NCBI GenBank assembly: GCA_964568075.1
Contig: CAZMOM010000001.1
Coordinates: forward strand, 124,001 to 188,000
DNA length: 64,000 nucleotides
Source: MnTg04 sp964568075
GTDB taxonomy: Bacteria; Pseudomonadota; Gammaproteobacteria; Steroidobacterales; MnTg04
Direction of reading: 5' to 3'
This document shows, piece by piece, positions 1-7,761 of the stretch. Position 1 is the first letter of the stretch; every line of letters begins with the position of its first letter. The notes beneath the pieces were generated by a model. It saw only the letters and a list, made by a program, of their open reading frames with translations. It did no database searches and was not told where the DNA came from. The position numbers were made by a program, and so were the translations under genes.

Positions 1-242
1 ACCAGGATGACGAACTGTGGCCGCTCATTGCGTTACTGACCCGGTTGCCGGAATTGGACGCGGACGGTTACCAAGCGATGTTAGTCAGTGCCGCAGGCAT
101 GGGTCATCACAACGATGATGAGCCGGCGGAAGAACATTCTCACGCTGACGAGTCTAATGGAGAGGCCATGCACGACAATTCAGGGTCGGATAATCACGAT
201 CATCCGGCGCAGCACGAAGAATCGGTTCAGGAGCCGGAATAG
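1..242 (+). CDS. C-terminal part of a c-type cytochrome with His-rich tail (5' end outside window)
   Basis: The open frame enters from the left edge (reading from base 3) and stops at 240-242, so only about 79 residues are visible. The stretch DDELWPLIALLTRLPELDAD followed by a YQAML segment matches the C-terminal helix of class I cytochrome c domains, where a D-x-E-LW helix packs on the heme; the CxxCH site must lie upstream. The end is an acidic tail rich in His (GMGHHNDDE, EEHSHADE, DNHDHPAQH) that could bind metal. It precedes copA and copB on the same strand, so it is probably part of a copper-resistance or copper-oxidation operon. The family is inferred from this short helix only. Confidence 0.6.
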   Translation, partial: QDDELWPLIALLTRLPELDADGYQAMLVSAAGMGHHNDDEPAEEHSHADESNGEAMHDNSGSDNHDHPAQHEESVQEPE

Positions 243-332
243 AACGAGCACGGCGACCATGAACACTAAAAGTACGCGGCTCGAGAAAACACTATGACTA
301 AGGAAAAGCGAATCGTTTTACCGGAGGCGCTC

Positions 333-2162
333 ATGTCGCGGCGCAGGTTTGTGACCGGAGCGGCTGCGGGTGCTGTATTGTTAGGTCTTGGGCTTCCGGC
401 AAAATTGTCGTTTGCCGCCACCTCGACCCGACGGCCGGTTCGTACCCTGCGCGGCTCGAATTTTGACATCGATATCGGTTACAAGACCGTCAACTTCACC
501 GGCAGGGAACGACCCGCAACCATGATCAACGGCTCTTTGCCCGGCCCGATCCTGCGCTGGCGAGAGGGCGATCGCGTGACACTGCGGGTAACGAACCACC
601 TGGCGCATGACTCGTCCATCCACTGGCACGGGATGATTCTTGAGGCACAAATGGATGGCGTGCCCGGCATCAGCTTCGACGGCATAAAACCAGGTGAAAC
701 TTTTATCTACCAATTCGACGTGCGGCAGAACGGTACTTTTTGGTATCACAGCCATTCGCGATTTCAGGAACAAACCGGTATGTACGGTGCCATCGTTATC
801 GAACCGAGGCGCCCGGATCCTGTCGCCTATGATCGGGACTACGTGGTTTTGCTGTCCGACTGGAGCGATGAGAAGCCCGAAAGAATCTACGCTAAATTGA
901 AGAAGCAAAGCGATTACTACAATTTTCGCGAGCGAACTGCTGGCGATTTGTGGCGCGACATCAAGCAAAAGGGTTTAGCTCAGACTCGGCGAGACCGTTC
1001 GATGTGGAACCAGATGCGTATGAGCGACCGCGACCTGTCGGATGTTACCGGATATACCTATACCTTTCTGATGAACGGCGCTACGCCGGAAGACGGGTGG
1101 TTCGGTCTGTTTGAGCGAGGTGAGAAAGTCCGACTTCGTTTTGTCAATGCATCCGCTATGACAATTTTCGATGTGCGAATCCCCGGGTTGAAGATGAAGG
1201 TAGTCGCCGCCGATGGACAGAACATCGAACCGGTCTCAATCGATGAATTTCGAATCGGCGTTGCGGAAACTTATGACGTAATTGTCGAGCCCAGCGCCGA
1301 CAGCGCTTACACGATTTTCGCGCAGAGTATCGACAGAACCGGCTATGCCCGGGGAATTCTGAGTCCGCACGCCGATTGGGCAGCCGAGGTGCCACCAATG
1401 GATCCGCCTGCGCTTTTGGGCCACAGAGACATGGGCATGGGCGGCATGGATCACAGTCAGCACGACATGGGCAAGATGTCCGGCATGGCCGGTATGAACG
1501 ACAGCCAGCACGACATGGGCAACATGTCTGGCATGAAGGGTATGGATCACAGCAAGCACAACATGAGCGGCATGCTGGAAGTGGCACAGAAGGGCAACCA
1601 GGCGCCCGACCCGGCTGGTTACGGCAGCAAGCGGGAGATCACGCACATCGCCTCGGAATTCGGGCCTAATGTCGACATGCGTGCGATGACGCCACAAGAC
1701 GGTCTGGCCGACCCCGGTATCGGCCTGCGCGATCATCAACGCCTTTACGGCAGACGTGTATTGACGTACGCGGATATTCGAAACATTGAGCGAACGCGTG
1801 ATCCCAGGGACCCCGGCCGTGAAATCGAGTTGCATCTCACGGGCAATATGAGTCGGTATATGTGGTCCATCAACGGCATAAAGTATGCCGACGCCGAACT
1901 TTTGAGGCTGGCTTTCGGAGAACGGGTCCGCATTACCTTGGTCAACGACACGATGATGACGCACCCGATCCATTTGCATGGAATATGGAGCGAGCTGGAA
2001 ACCGGTGACCCGGATCACATTCCACGAAAGCACACGGTAATCGTGCAGCCTGGGTCCAGGATCAGCTACCTCGTTACTGCAGACGCGATGGGCGGATGGG
2101 CCTATCACTGTCATCTGCTTTATCACATGCCGGGTATGTTTCGCGAAGTGCGGGTGAGCTAG
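333..2162 (+). CDS. copA: CopA-type multicopper oxidase (copper resistance)
   Basis: Periplasmic multicopper oxidase that probably oxidises Cu(I) and/or sequesters copper. I place the start at ATG 333, because GGAGG lies 5 nt upstream and a Tat signal (SRRRFVTG, then a hydrophobic AGAVLLGLG stretch) begins at once; ATG 294 is an in-frame alternative with no good ribosome site. Visible copper motifs from that start are HWHG (about residue 97), HSH (about 141), HPIHLHG (about 544) and HCHLLYHMPGMF near the C-terminus. Residues about 365-415 form a Met/His-rich insert of repeated MGGMDHSQHDMG-like units, the hallmark of CopA/PcoA. About 609 residues is the usual length. The stop abuts the copB start codon, so the two are translationally linked. 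Confidence 0.95.
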   Translation: MSRRRFVTGAAAGAVLLGLGLPAKLSFAATSTRRPVRTLRGSNFDIDIGYKTVNFTGRERPATMINGSLPGPILRWREGDRVTLRVTNHLAHDSSIHWHGMILEAQMDGVPGISFDGIKPGETFIYQFDVRQNGTFWYHSHSRFQEQTGMYGAIVIEPRRPDPVAYDRDYVVLLSDWSDEKPERIYAKLKKQSDYYNFRERTAGDLWRDIKQKGLAQTRRDRSMWNQMRMSDRDLSDVTGYTYTFLMNGATPEDGWFGLFERGEKVRLRFVNASAMTIFDVRIPGLKMKVVAADGQNIEPVSIDEFRIGVAETYDVIVEPSADSAYTIFAQSIDRTGYARGILSPHADWAAEVPPMDPPALLGHRDMGMGGMDHSQHDMGKMSGMAGMNDSQHDMGNMSGMKGMDHSKHNMSGMLEVAQKGNQAPDPAGYGSKREITHIASEFGPNVDMRAMTPQDGLADPGIGLRDHQRLYGRRVLTYADIRNIERTRDPRDPGREIELHLTGNMSRYMWSINGIKYADAELLRLAFGERVRITLVNDTMMTHPIHLHGIWSELETGDPDHIPRKHTVIVQPGSRISYLVTADAMGGWAYHCHLLYHMPGMFREVRVS

Positions 2163-2891
2163 ATGATTTGTCGAACGGTGCTCAATTTTGCGATCACAAC
2201 CGTTCTGGCGGCGGTGACCTGTCTGTCCGTTGTGGACCACGCCAAAGCCGATGCCGGAGACGATCCTCTTTTGCTAATGGTCATACTTGATCAGTTGGAG
2301 ACGCGTGATGCGACCGGTGACAATACTTTCTCCTGGGATGGGGAGGGTTGGCTGGGCAAAGACCTTGACAAGATCTGGTTCAAAACAGAAGGCGAACGCA
2401 CGACGGGTAATACCGACGAGGCTGAGTTGCAATTCCTGTATAGCAAGGCCATCGCCGGATATTGGGATTTTCAGTTTGGCGTGCGCTACGATTTCGAGCC
2501 TTCACCCAACCGAAGTTGGGCGGCCATCGGAGTCAAGGGGCTGGCCCCATATTTTTTCGATATAGATGCAGCCGTATTTATCGGTGAATCGGGGCGCACT
2601 GCACTTCGATTTGAGGCTGAATATGAACTGCTTCTTACCCAGCGCCTCATTCTCACACCAGACGTCGAGATCAATTTGTATGGCAAGAACGATCCGGTTG
2701 TTGGCATCGGTTCGGGTCTGTCAGACATAGAGGCGGGCCTGCGGCTACGCTACGAGATTCGCCGCGAGGTTGCGCCCTATGTCGGTGTTAACTGGTCGAA
2801 GTTATTTGGCGATACAGCCGATTTCGCGAGAATCGCCGGCGAGAGTACTTCTGAAGCACAGTTAGTAATTGGACTTCGTGCGTGGTTCTAG
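2163..2891 (+). CDS. copB: CopB outer-membrane copper resistance protein
   Basis: Outer-membrane beta-barrel partner of CopA, thought to bind or exclude copper at the outer membrane. It has an N-terminal signal peptide (about residues 1-28) and then the conserved CopB block: FSWDGEGWLGKDLDKIWFKT, ERTTGNTDEAELQFLYSKAI, FQFGVRYDFEP and VAPYVGVNWSKLFGDTADFA. It ends in aromatic Phe, as outer-membrane barrels usually do. The Met/His-rich N-terminal repeat of many CopB proteins is absent, so this is a short form of 242 residues. The ATG follows the copA stop directly. Confidence 0.93.
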   Translation: MICRTVLNFAITTVLAAVTCLSVVDHAKADAGDDPLLLMVILDQLETRDATGDNTFSWDGEGWLGKDLDKIWFKTEGERTTGNTDEAELQFLYSKAIAGYWDFQFGVRYDFEPSPNRSWAAIGVKGLAPYFFDIDAAVFIGESGRTALRFEAEYELLLTQRLILTPDVEINLYGKNDPVVGIGSGLSDIEAGLRLRYEIRREVAPYVGVNWSKLFGDTADFARIAGESTSEAQLVIGLRAWF

Positions 2892-2982
2892 AAATCGATC
2901 AGATCAATACGGCTTTTTTGATGACACATTCTCGACATGACATTGAATGGAAGAACAAACCGGCAAGGCACTGGAGGCACCT

Positions 2983-3468
2983 GTGAATACTCGGACATAT
3001 ATCAACTGTTTCACAATCATTACACTTTTCGGTCTTTTTTCTTTTTCGCTGCGAGTAAAAGCGCAAGACGACGATTCAGCAGCACTTATCGCGATTATCG
3101 ATGCGGTGGAAAAGGGCTGGGAACAGGCGGATGGCCAGCCGTTTTGGGAGCATTATCTAAATTTCGAAGGTGCTCGTTACATCGAATCTGGCGGACAGAA
3201 CGCCGGTCTCACAGACTTGATCGAGCATCATGTCGAACCCGAGGGTGACGCTCTCGATGGCCTTGAGCTGAACCTTACGAATGTCGAAACTCACATCGAA
3301 GGCGATTTCGCGTGGGCCATCGCCAACGTCGAAGTCAAGGCAACGGTAAAGCGTGACCAGCGGGAGATACACAATCGCGGCTATGAAACGTTTTTGTTCC
3401 GGCGTGTCGACGGCAAATGGCTGATTATTCATACACATAGCTCATCGCGTCCGGTCAAGTCAGACTAG
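2983..3468 (+). CDS. Secreted SnoaL/DUF4440-like (NTF2-fold) protein
   Basis: I choose GTG 2983 because GGAGG lies 5 nt upstream and the product then opens with a clean signal peptide (MNTRTYINCFTIITLFGLFSF... ending in KAQ); an upstream in-frame start at 2947 would bury it. The mature part has the NTF2-like layout: an N-terminal helix (ALIAIIDAVEKGWEQAD), then alternating strands ending in GYETFLFRRVDGKWLIIHTH, close to the DUF4440/SnoaL-like ending in which the WLIIHTH strand lines a cavity. Such proteins are periplasmic or secreted with mostly unknown ligands. It lies 90 bp after copB on the same strand and could belong to the copper cluster, but nothing in it shows copper binding. Confidence 0.75.
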   Translation: MNTRTYINCFTIITLFGLFSFSLRVKAQDDDSAALIAIIDAVEKGWEQADGQPFWEHYLNFEGARYIESGGQNAGLTDLIEHHVEPEGDALDGLELNLTNVETHIEGDFAWAIANVEVKATVKRDQREIHNRGYETFLFRRVDGKWLIIHTHSSSRPVKSD

Positions 3469-3470
3469 GC

Positions 3471-3620
3471 AGAGTATCGGTGCCAATTCGGTGCCGATCA
3501 TTAAGTTATTGCAATTCGGTGCCGGTCATTAAGTTATTTATTAAGTTATTTAGTTGTTTGGACCAGGTATCGGACCGGAATTTCGATAACTTAATAACTA
3601 AACAACCGGAACCAATTTTC
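3471..3620 (+). repeat. REP/BIME-like palindromic repeat, copy 1
   Basis: Noncoding block between two small genes. TTCGGTGCCGRTCATTAAGTT occurs twice (3487-3506 and 3515-3535), and the right side (about 3585-3615) carries an inverted version ending in ACAACCGGAACCAATTTT, so the block can fold into a long hairpin. The segments GAGTATCGGTGCC and ACCAGGTATCGGACCGGAA reappear almost unchanged at 4768-4834. No transposase is nearby. Confidence 0.75.
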
Positions 3621-3655
3621 CTGCGACTAGGTAAAGGCGAAACGTGGAGGATGAG

Positions 3656-3910
3656 ATGATCAAGAGAATCAGTTTGATACTGAGCCTGGCTATCCCGATG
3701 ATGGCCTGCGGGGGTGCGGAAAAAGACGCTGCCGAGGACAAGAACGGCGAAGACGCGACTGCGAACGAAATCCTTACGGAGGAATCCGTGTTCGATCCCA
3801 TGATGGATGCGATAGACAAGGCCGAGGCTGTTCAGGAGACTATCGACAAACAGAAGCAGCAATGGGACGAAATACTGGAGGAGGCTGAAAACGGCGACGG
3901 CGGAAGCTGA
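3656..3910 (+). CDS. Small acidic lipoprotein, unknown function
   Basis: ATG 3656 is chosen because TGGAGG ends 5 nt upstream and the product starts MIKRISLILSLAIPMMACGG, a lipoprotein signal with the lipid-accepting Cys at about residue 18; GTG 3644 is an in-frame alternative. The mature part is about 67 residues, strongly acidic, with a helical C-terminal half (AIDKAEAVQETIDKQKQQWD) that may form a short coiled coil. No known domain is recognisable. The gene sits between two repeat blocks. Confidence 0.65.
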   Translation: MIKRISLILSLAIPMMACGGAEKDAAEDKNGEDATANEILTEESVFDPMMDAIDKAEAVQETIDKQKQQWDEILEEAENGDGGS

Positions 3911-3922
3911 ACGCTCTGATAC

Positions 3923-4059
3923 TGAACATGTTGGTGCCGGTGTTCACTTATCGACTTTTTTGAATTGGATTAAATTGAACATGTTGGTGCCGGTGTTCAC
4001 TTATCGACTTTTTTGAATTGGATTAAATAAGTGAATAAGTGAACACCGGCACCAATTTC
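3923..4059 (+). repeat. Tandem 53-bp duplication plus inverted copy (REP/BIME-like)
   Basis: A 53-bp unit starting TGAACATGTTGGTGCCGGTG is present twice in tandem (3923-3975 and 3976-4028). An inverted copy of its core follows at 4031-4057 (AAGTGAACACCGGCACCAA). The core resembles the GGTGCCGGT heads in the neighbouring repeats. The block reaches the stop codon of the minus-strand gene at 4058, so it may also act as a transcript end for both flanking genes. Confidence 0.8.
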
Positions 4060-4654
4060 AGTCCGTCACAAACTTTATGTACTTCTCGGGAATAGGCATA
4101 CCGGTCGCTCTGGAGATCTCCAGCAACATTTCATGAGCCGTGAACTTGGCCGGGTGACGCGCCACTTCAATCGTCGCGTCCGGAAATGCCGTCGGCAGTA
4201 TGACTTCTTTCCACTCCTCAAAGATCAGCCATTCTTTTGCCGTGAAGTCATCCCTACTGTCGTGGTAGAAAATCACCAAGACCTGAGACGGTTTATCGGT
4301 GTTTCGAGGCCACCAGCTTAACATTATTCGATACCGGACACCGCTGGCATCGTTAGGGAACCAATTAAAACCGCCAATTTTTGCGCCGGGCGCAAACGTC
4401 TCATTAGAGATCGGACGCCCTCGATATTCGGTAAATCCCGTCGAGTGCGCCAGTTCTTCAAACTGCTCGAACAGCTCGATCTTCGGCGATGGCTCCGGAA
4501 GCGTGACCATGAACCGAAAATCCGGTTGCACTCGCCCATAATCGAAGCGCTTTATCCAATCTTCTTCGCAACCGTGTAACCCAGGCACGCAAGATATTAG
4601 CGTGCATAGAAAGGCCGTACGTGTACTGAACCTACGGATCATCGGTACACGCAC
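4058..4654 (-). CDS. Putative lipoprotein, unknown function
   Basis: 198 residues with an N-terminal signal ending in a lipobox (CVPGLHGCEED, Cys about residue 29), so probably membrane-anchored in the periplasm. The rest is mixed alpha/beta with no motif I recognise (MVTLPEPSPKIELFEQFEE, GGFNWFPNDASGVRYRIMLS, LVIFYHDSRDDFTAKEWLIF). The gene is isolated, with repeat blocks on both sides, which fits an accessory gene. The reading frame is clean, the signal peptide is convincing, and the only ORF opposite is short. Confidence 0.65.
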   Translation of the reverse strand: MRVPMIRRFSTRTAFLCTLISCVPGLHGCEEDWIKRFDYGRVQPDFRFMVTLPEPSPKIELFEQFEELAHSTGFTEYRGRPISNETFAPGAKIGGFNWFPNDASGVRYRIMLSWWPRNTDKPSQVLVIFYHDSRDDFTAKEWLIFEEWKEVILPTAFPDATIEVARHPAKFTAHEMLLEISRATGMPIPEKYIKFVTD

Positions 4655-4767
4655 CCTCTGTTATTAGTTTGCCTCATATCCGTTGATCAGCACCGGGAAA
4701 AATATGAAAACCGTCTGCTACTTCGTTTACTTCACCCACGATACCCGGGTTGCTACCTTCACCATAG

Positions 4768-4834
4768 AGTATCGGTTCCGGTCAAAAAGGTAATTAGATG
4801 TTTTTACCAGGTATCGGACTGGAATTTCGATAAT
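4768..4834. repeat. REP-like repeat, copy 2
   Basis: A shortened relative of the block at 3471-3620. GAGTATCGGTTCCGGTCA (4768-4785) and ACCAGGTATCGGACTGGAA (4806-4824) match copy 1 with one or two differences. Its right end meets the stop codon of the methyltransferase gene (4834-4836). Confidence 0.7.
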
Positions 4835-5514
4835 CATTTTTCCGCACTGTACAGAGTCATCGTGCCGACCATGGTTGAGAATTCACGACCCGTCGTCACG
4901 TTCAGAAATCCCGCCTGCCGCATCATGTCCGGCAGCCGGCCCTCGACATTGTCACGCGTGTTCTCGAACCCGTCGAGCAACTGGATAAAATAAAACAAGC
5001 CGCGCATCAGTAGCGAGCCGGCCTTGCCCCAGTCGGCGACATGCAACTGCCCGCCAGGTTTTAGAACCCGATGAATTTCGGTAAACGTTCGCCGTTTCGC
5101 GGCCGGCATCAAATGATGGAAAAAAAGGCTGGATAAAACGCGTTCGAACTGTTGATCGTCGTATGGCAGTTCGGTCGAAAATCCTTGCTTGAATTCGATT
5201 GTCTGTCCGGCCTTGTCGGCCTTGCTGCGGGCGATTGCCAGTATCTGGTCGTCGGCGTCGACGCCTGCGATTTCGCAGCCGGGATTTGCTTGTTTGGCCT
5301 GAATCGCCAGCGTGCCTGTCCCGCAGGCCAAATCCAGTACTTTCATCGGCGTCGTTAATCCGGCCTGCGTCAGCAACGCGCGTTTGAATATCTTCTCGCG
5401 TGTCGTCAAGCGAACCACGGGATCGTATATGCCGGTCAACCATGAAAAGCGCAATGCCGGTATAAATTCGTCTGGAGATTGGCCTTTACTCAATGTCTTT
5501 TGTCCGGAGGTCAT
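4834..5514 (-). CDS. Class I SAM-dependent methyltransferase (UbiE/Methyltransf_11-like)
   Basis: Methyltransferase of unknown substrate. The SAM-binding motif I is VLDLACGTGTLAIQAK (about residues 60-75), followed by an acidic motif (EIAGVDADDQ), the motif FERVLSSLFFHHL and the post-motif VLKPGGQLHVADWG. This order is that of UbiE/COQ5-like enzymes, but the N-terminal LRFSWLTGIYDPVVRLTTRE segment resembles small-molecule methyltransferases rather than true UbiE. I prefer ATG 5514; a TTG at 5523 is possible. It lies just after, and is probably co-transcribed with, the thioesterase gene. Confidence 0.85.
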   Translation of the reverse strand: MTSGQKTLSKGQSPDEFIPALRFSWLTGIYDPVVRLTTREKIFKRALLTQAGLTTPMKVLDLACGTGTLAIQAKQANPGCEIAGVDADDQILAIARSKADKAGQTIEFKQGFSTELPYDDQQFERVLSSLFFHHLMPAAKRRTFTEIHRVLKPGGQLHVADWGKAGSLLMRGLFYFIQLLDGFENTRDNVEGRLPDMMRQAGFLNVTTGREFSTMVGTMTLYSAEK

Positions 5515-5519
5515 GCGCC

Positions 5520-5969
5520 TCAACCGTGCGCTTTCGCCTCAACGACCGCCATCGTCAGTTGCGCTTTCGACACCAGGCGGTCGCCTTCGAGCGCATCCGC
5601 CCATACCCAGGATTCAACGATGGAAAACCGCTTGCCGGGCTTGATCACCTTGCCCTCGCAAAAAAGTTCCTCGCATTCGGCCGGTCTTAATAAGTTTATT
5701 TTGAATTCGACCGACAAAACCGTTTCGCGAGCCGCCACCAGCGTGCCTGCCGCGGCACCGGCGGTGTGATCCGCCAACGTCGCCTGCGCACCCGCATGGA
5801 CATAACCGTTTTGCTGGCGGTGGCGCTCGGTAATCGCCATTCTCGTTTGGCACCAACCCGGCCCGACGTCGAGCAATTCGATGCCGAGCGACTGTACGAA
5901 AGGCACGGCATGAAAAACCTGTTCGGTCATTTGCCGATAGTCGGGATTCCTGGCAATCATCTCACTCAT
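5520..5969 (-). CDS. Hotdog-fold thioesterase (PaaI/DUF4442-like)
   Basis: About 149 residues from ATG 5969, whose codon overlaps the upstream gene's stop by 8 nt (translational coupling). The hotdog signature is visible: QQNGYVHAGAQATLADHTAG, with the HAG turn and the long helix entered by the ADHTAG Asp, then SVEFKINLLRPAE, as in PaaI-type acyl-CoA thioesterases. Expected role: hydrolysis of an acyl-CoA or aryl-CoA thioester in the cytoplasm. The 24 residues upstream in the longer open frame (Cys/Arg-rich) look like read-through and are excluded. Confidence 0.82.
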   Translation of the reverse strand: MSEMIARNPDYRQMTEQVFHAVPFVQSLGIELLDVGPGWCQTRMAITERHRQQNGYVHAGAQATLADHTAGAAAGTLVAARETVLSVEFKINLLRPAECEELFCEGKVIKPGKRFSIVESWVWADALEGDRLVSKAQLTMAVVEAKAHG

Positions 5970-6417
5970 CGCCAGGGTCTGTCCTTTCCCGCCTGTTGAC
6001 GCTTTCGTGCAGCACGCCGACCGCCTTGTCCAGGGCAATTCGTGCGGATCCGGTTACGCCGCCTTCTGCGTACTGGTCTCTGACGACTTTCTCGACCTGT
6101 TCGACCAGGTCGTCGAGTTTTCTGCCGTCCTCACCGCCGCTCCACGGGTTGTCGTGCGGAGAACGGTCCGCTGCGCCAAAAAGATCGATCCAGTAATCGG
6201 AGCGTCGTCCCAATTGCACGACTCGATAGAACCGCCTGCCGGCGGGCTCTTCCGCAGATATCAAATCGATCAACGCGGCGACGATCGATACCGGCACCAG
6301 GACCAGGTCACGAAGACCATCGAGCAGCAATTTCCCCTGCAACAAGATCGCATCGCGTATCAGCTCACCCCGGCCGTGCTCCGCCGGTTTTTGTTCCGTA
6401 TCCTTATTGTTTCCCAT
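5962..6417 (-). CDS. Conserved hypothetical protein
   Basis: About 151 residues from ATG 6417, with GAGGT 8 nt upstream. It contains a moderately hydrophobic segment (LRDLVLVPVSIVAALIDLIS, about residues 33-52), the pattern RRFYRVVQLGRRSDYWIDLF, and a C-terminal helical region (DDLVEQVEKVVRDQYAEGG). I recognise no named family. It may associate with the membrane, but one short hydrophobic helix is weak evidence. It is the first gene of a minus-strand trio with the thioesterase and methyltransferase. Confidence 0.6.
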   Translation of the reverse strand: MGNNKDTEQKPAEHGRGELIRDAILLQGKLLLDGLRDLVLVPVSIVAALIDLISAEEPAGRRFYRVVQLGRRSDYWIDLFGAADRSPHDNPWSGGEDGRKLDDLVEQVEKVVRDQYAEGGVTGSARIALDKAVGVLHESVNRRERTDPGDE

Positions 6418-6573
6418 GCCTGCCACCTCGACGGAACAATTTAGCACACCGGCGTGTCGATGAAGACTCTGTGCGCCCCCAAACTGGCCTCAATGATACC
6501 CATCGGGTATGGTGTCGGCGGTCGCCGGGACGATGGTTTTTTGTCCCGGGAGAATCAAAAAACGACTTAAGCC

Positions 6574-7566
6574 ATGAACCAGACAACAACAGGTGTATTA
6601 CTGGTCAACCTGGGCACGCCGGACGCGCCCTCGTTTCCGGCGGTCCGTCGTTACCTGGCCGAGTTTCTCAGCGATCCACTGGTGATCGATACGCCCAGGC
6701 GAATCTGGTTGCCGATTCTCCATAGCATCATTCTGAACGTGCGGCCGTGGAAAGCCGCGGCCAATTACCGAAAAATCTGGACCGATCGCGGTTCGCCCCT
6801 GCTGGTGAATTTACAGGATCAGTGCGCTGCGTTAAAAGCGCTTTTGACAGAGGAATACGGTGAGCGAGTTACGGTGGTACTCGGCATGCGTTACGGAAAC
6901 CCATCACTCGCCGCTGCGATGGAGCAACTGAGAGAAGCACAGGTCGATCGGCTGCTGGTACTGCCTTTGTATCCGCAGTTTTCGCATACGACGGCCACGA
7001 CCACGTTTGAGCGTATTGACGAGTTGCTGGCCGGGCGAAACAATTCTCTCGAAGTGCGGCGGGTCCAGGAATACCACGACTACCCGGCGTACATTGCCGC
7101 GCTGGCCGCCAGCATTCGCGAGCACTGGCAGACCAATGGCCGTTCCGAGCATCTTTTGATGTCATTTCACGGCCTGCCAAAACGCTATGTCAGCAACGGC
7201 GATCCCTATGAAGAGCAATGCGAGAAAACCGCACATTTGCTGGCCAGCGAGCTGGGGCTTGAACAACAAAAATGGACTTTGAGTTACCAGTCGCGGGTCG
7301 GCACGGAGGAGTGGCTTACGCCTTACACCTTCAGGACATTACAATCGCTTGGAGAAAATGGCTGCAGTACGGTCGATGTCATTTGCCCGGGATTTTCGGC
7401 GGATTGCCTGGAGACGCTTGAGGAAATCGCGATAACAAACACCAAACTATACAAGAAGGCCGGCGGCCGTTCGCTCAACTATATACCCGCCCTGAACGAC
7501 AGGCCTGACCATATTCGTTTTCTTGCCGACCTGGTTGCCGAAAATATGACTGGCTGGCTTACGTAG
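6574..7566 (+). CDS. hemH: Ferrochelatase
   Basis: Last step of heme synthesis: insertion of Fe2+ into protoporphyrin IX. The N-terminus (TGVLLVNLGTPDAP), the central PLYPQFSHTTATTTFERI block, the catalytic SFHGLPKRYVSNGDPY (His about residue 199) and the C-terminal CPGFSADCLETLEEI with the conserved Glu are all present. 330 residues is normal. It is a single-gene unit, divergent from the 5962-6417 gene, and is followed by a long palindrome that may end its transcript. hemF and hemB lie elsewhere in the window, so the pathway is scattered. Confidence 0.97.
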   Translation: MNQTTTGVLLVNLGTPDAPSFPAVRRYLAEFLSDPLVIDTPRRIWLPILHSIILNVRPWKAAANYRKIWTDRGSPLLVNLQDQCAALKALLTEEYGERVTVVLGMRYGNPSLAAAMEQLREAQVDRLLVLPLYPQFSHTTATTTFERIDELLAGRNNSLEVRRVQEYHDYPAYIAALAASIREHWQTNGRSEHLLMSFHGLPKRYVSNGDPYEEQCEKTAHLLASELGLEQQKWTLSYQSRVGTEEWLTPYTFRTLQSLGENGCSTVDVICPGFSADCLETLEEIAITNTKLYKKAGGRSLNYIPALNDRPDHIRFLADLVAENMTGWLT

Positions 7567-7581
7567 AGCATCGCAGATTCG

Positions 7582-7760
7582 AGAATCCTCGAAGTCTGCA
7601 CAGCGGAAATATCCGTAGCGAGAAATCGCCAAAGCGAGGCCAGTTTTTCGATCTTTTGAGACCTATAGCGGGGCTACGCAACGAAAAAGATCGAAAAAAT
7701 TGACCGCTATGGTGCTTTCGCAGTAGGAATACTTTCTGCTGTGCAGACTTCGAGGATTCT
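7582..7760. repeat. 179-bp palindromic MITE-like element
   Basis: A perfect 23-bp inverted repeat (7582-7604 and 7738-7760; left arm begins AGAATCCTCGAAGTCTGCAC) encloses an interior that is also imperfectly self-complementary (TTTTTCGATCTTTT near 7646 against AAAAAGATCGAAAAA near 7684). It has no coding capacity, and I see no target duplication. Its right end supplies the GAGG ribosome site of the next gene. Confidence 0.8.
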
Positions 7761-7761
7761 T

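Noticed and set aside
1236..2240. Long minus-strand open frame opposite copA
   Set aside because: Low-complexity antisense of the Met/His repeats; CopA on the plus strand has all family motifs.
5969..6038. N-terminal extension of the thioesterase
   Set aside because: Cys/Arg-rich, not hotdog-like and inside the upstream gene; ATG 5969 overlaps the stop as expected for coupling.
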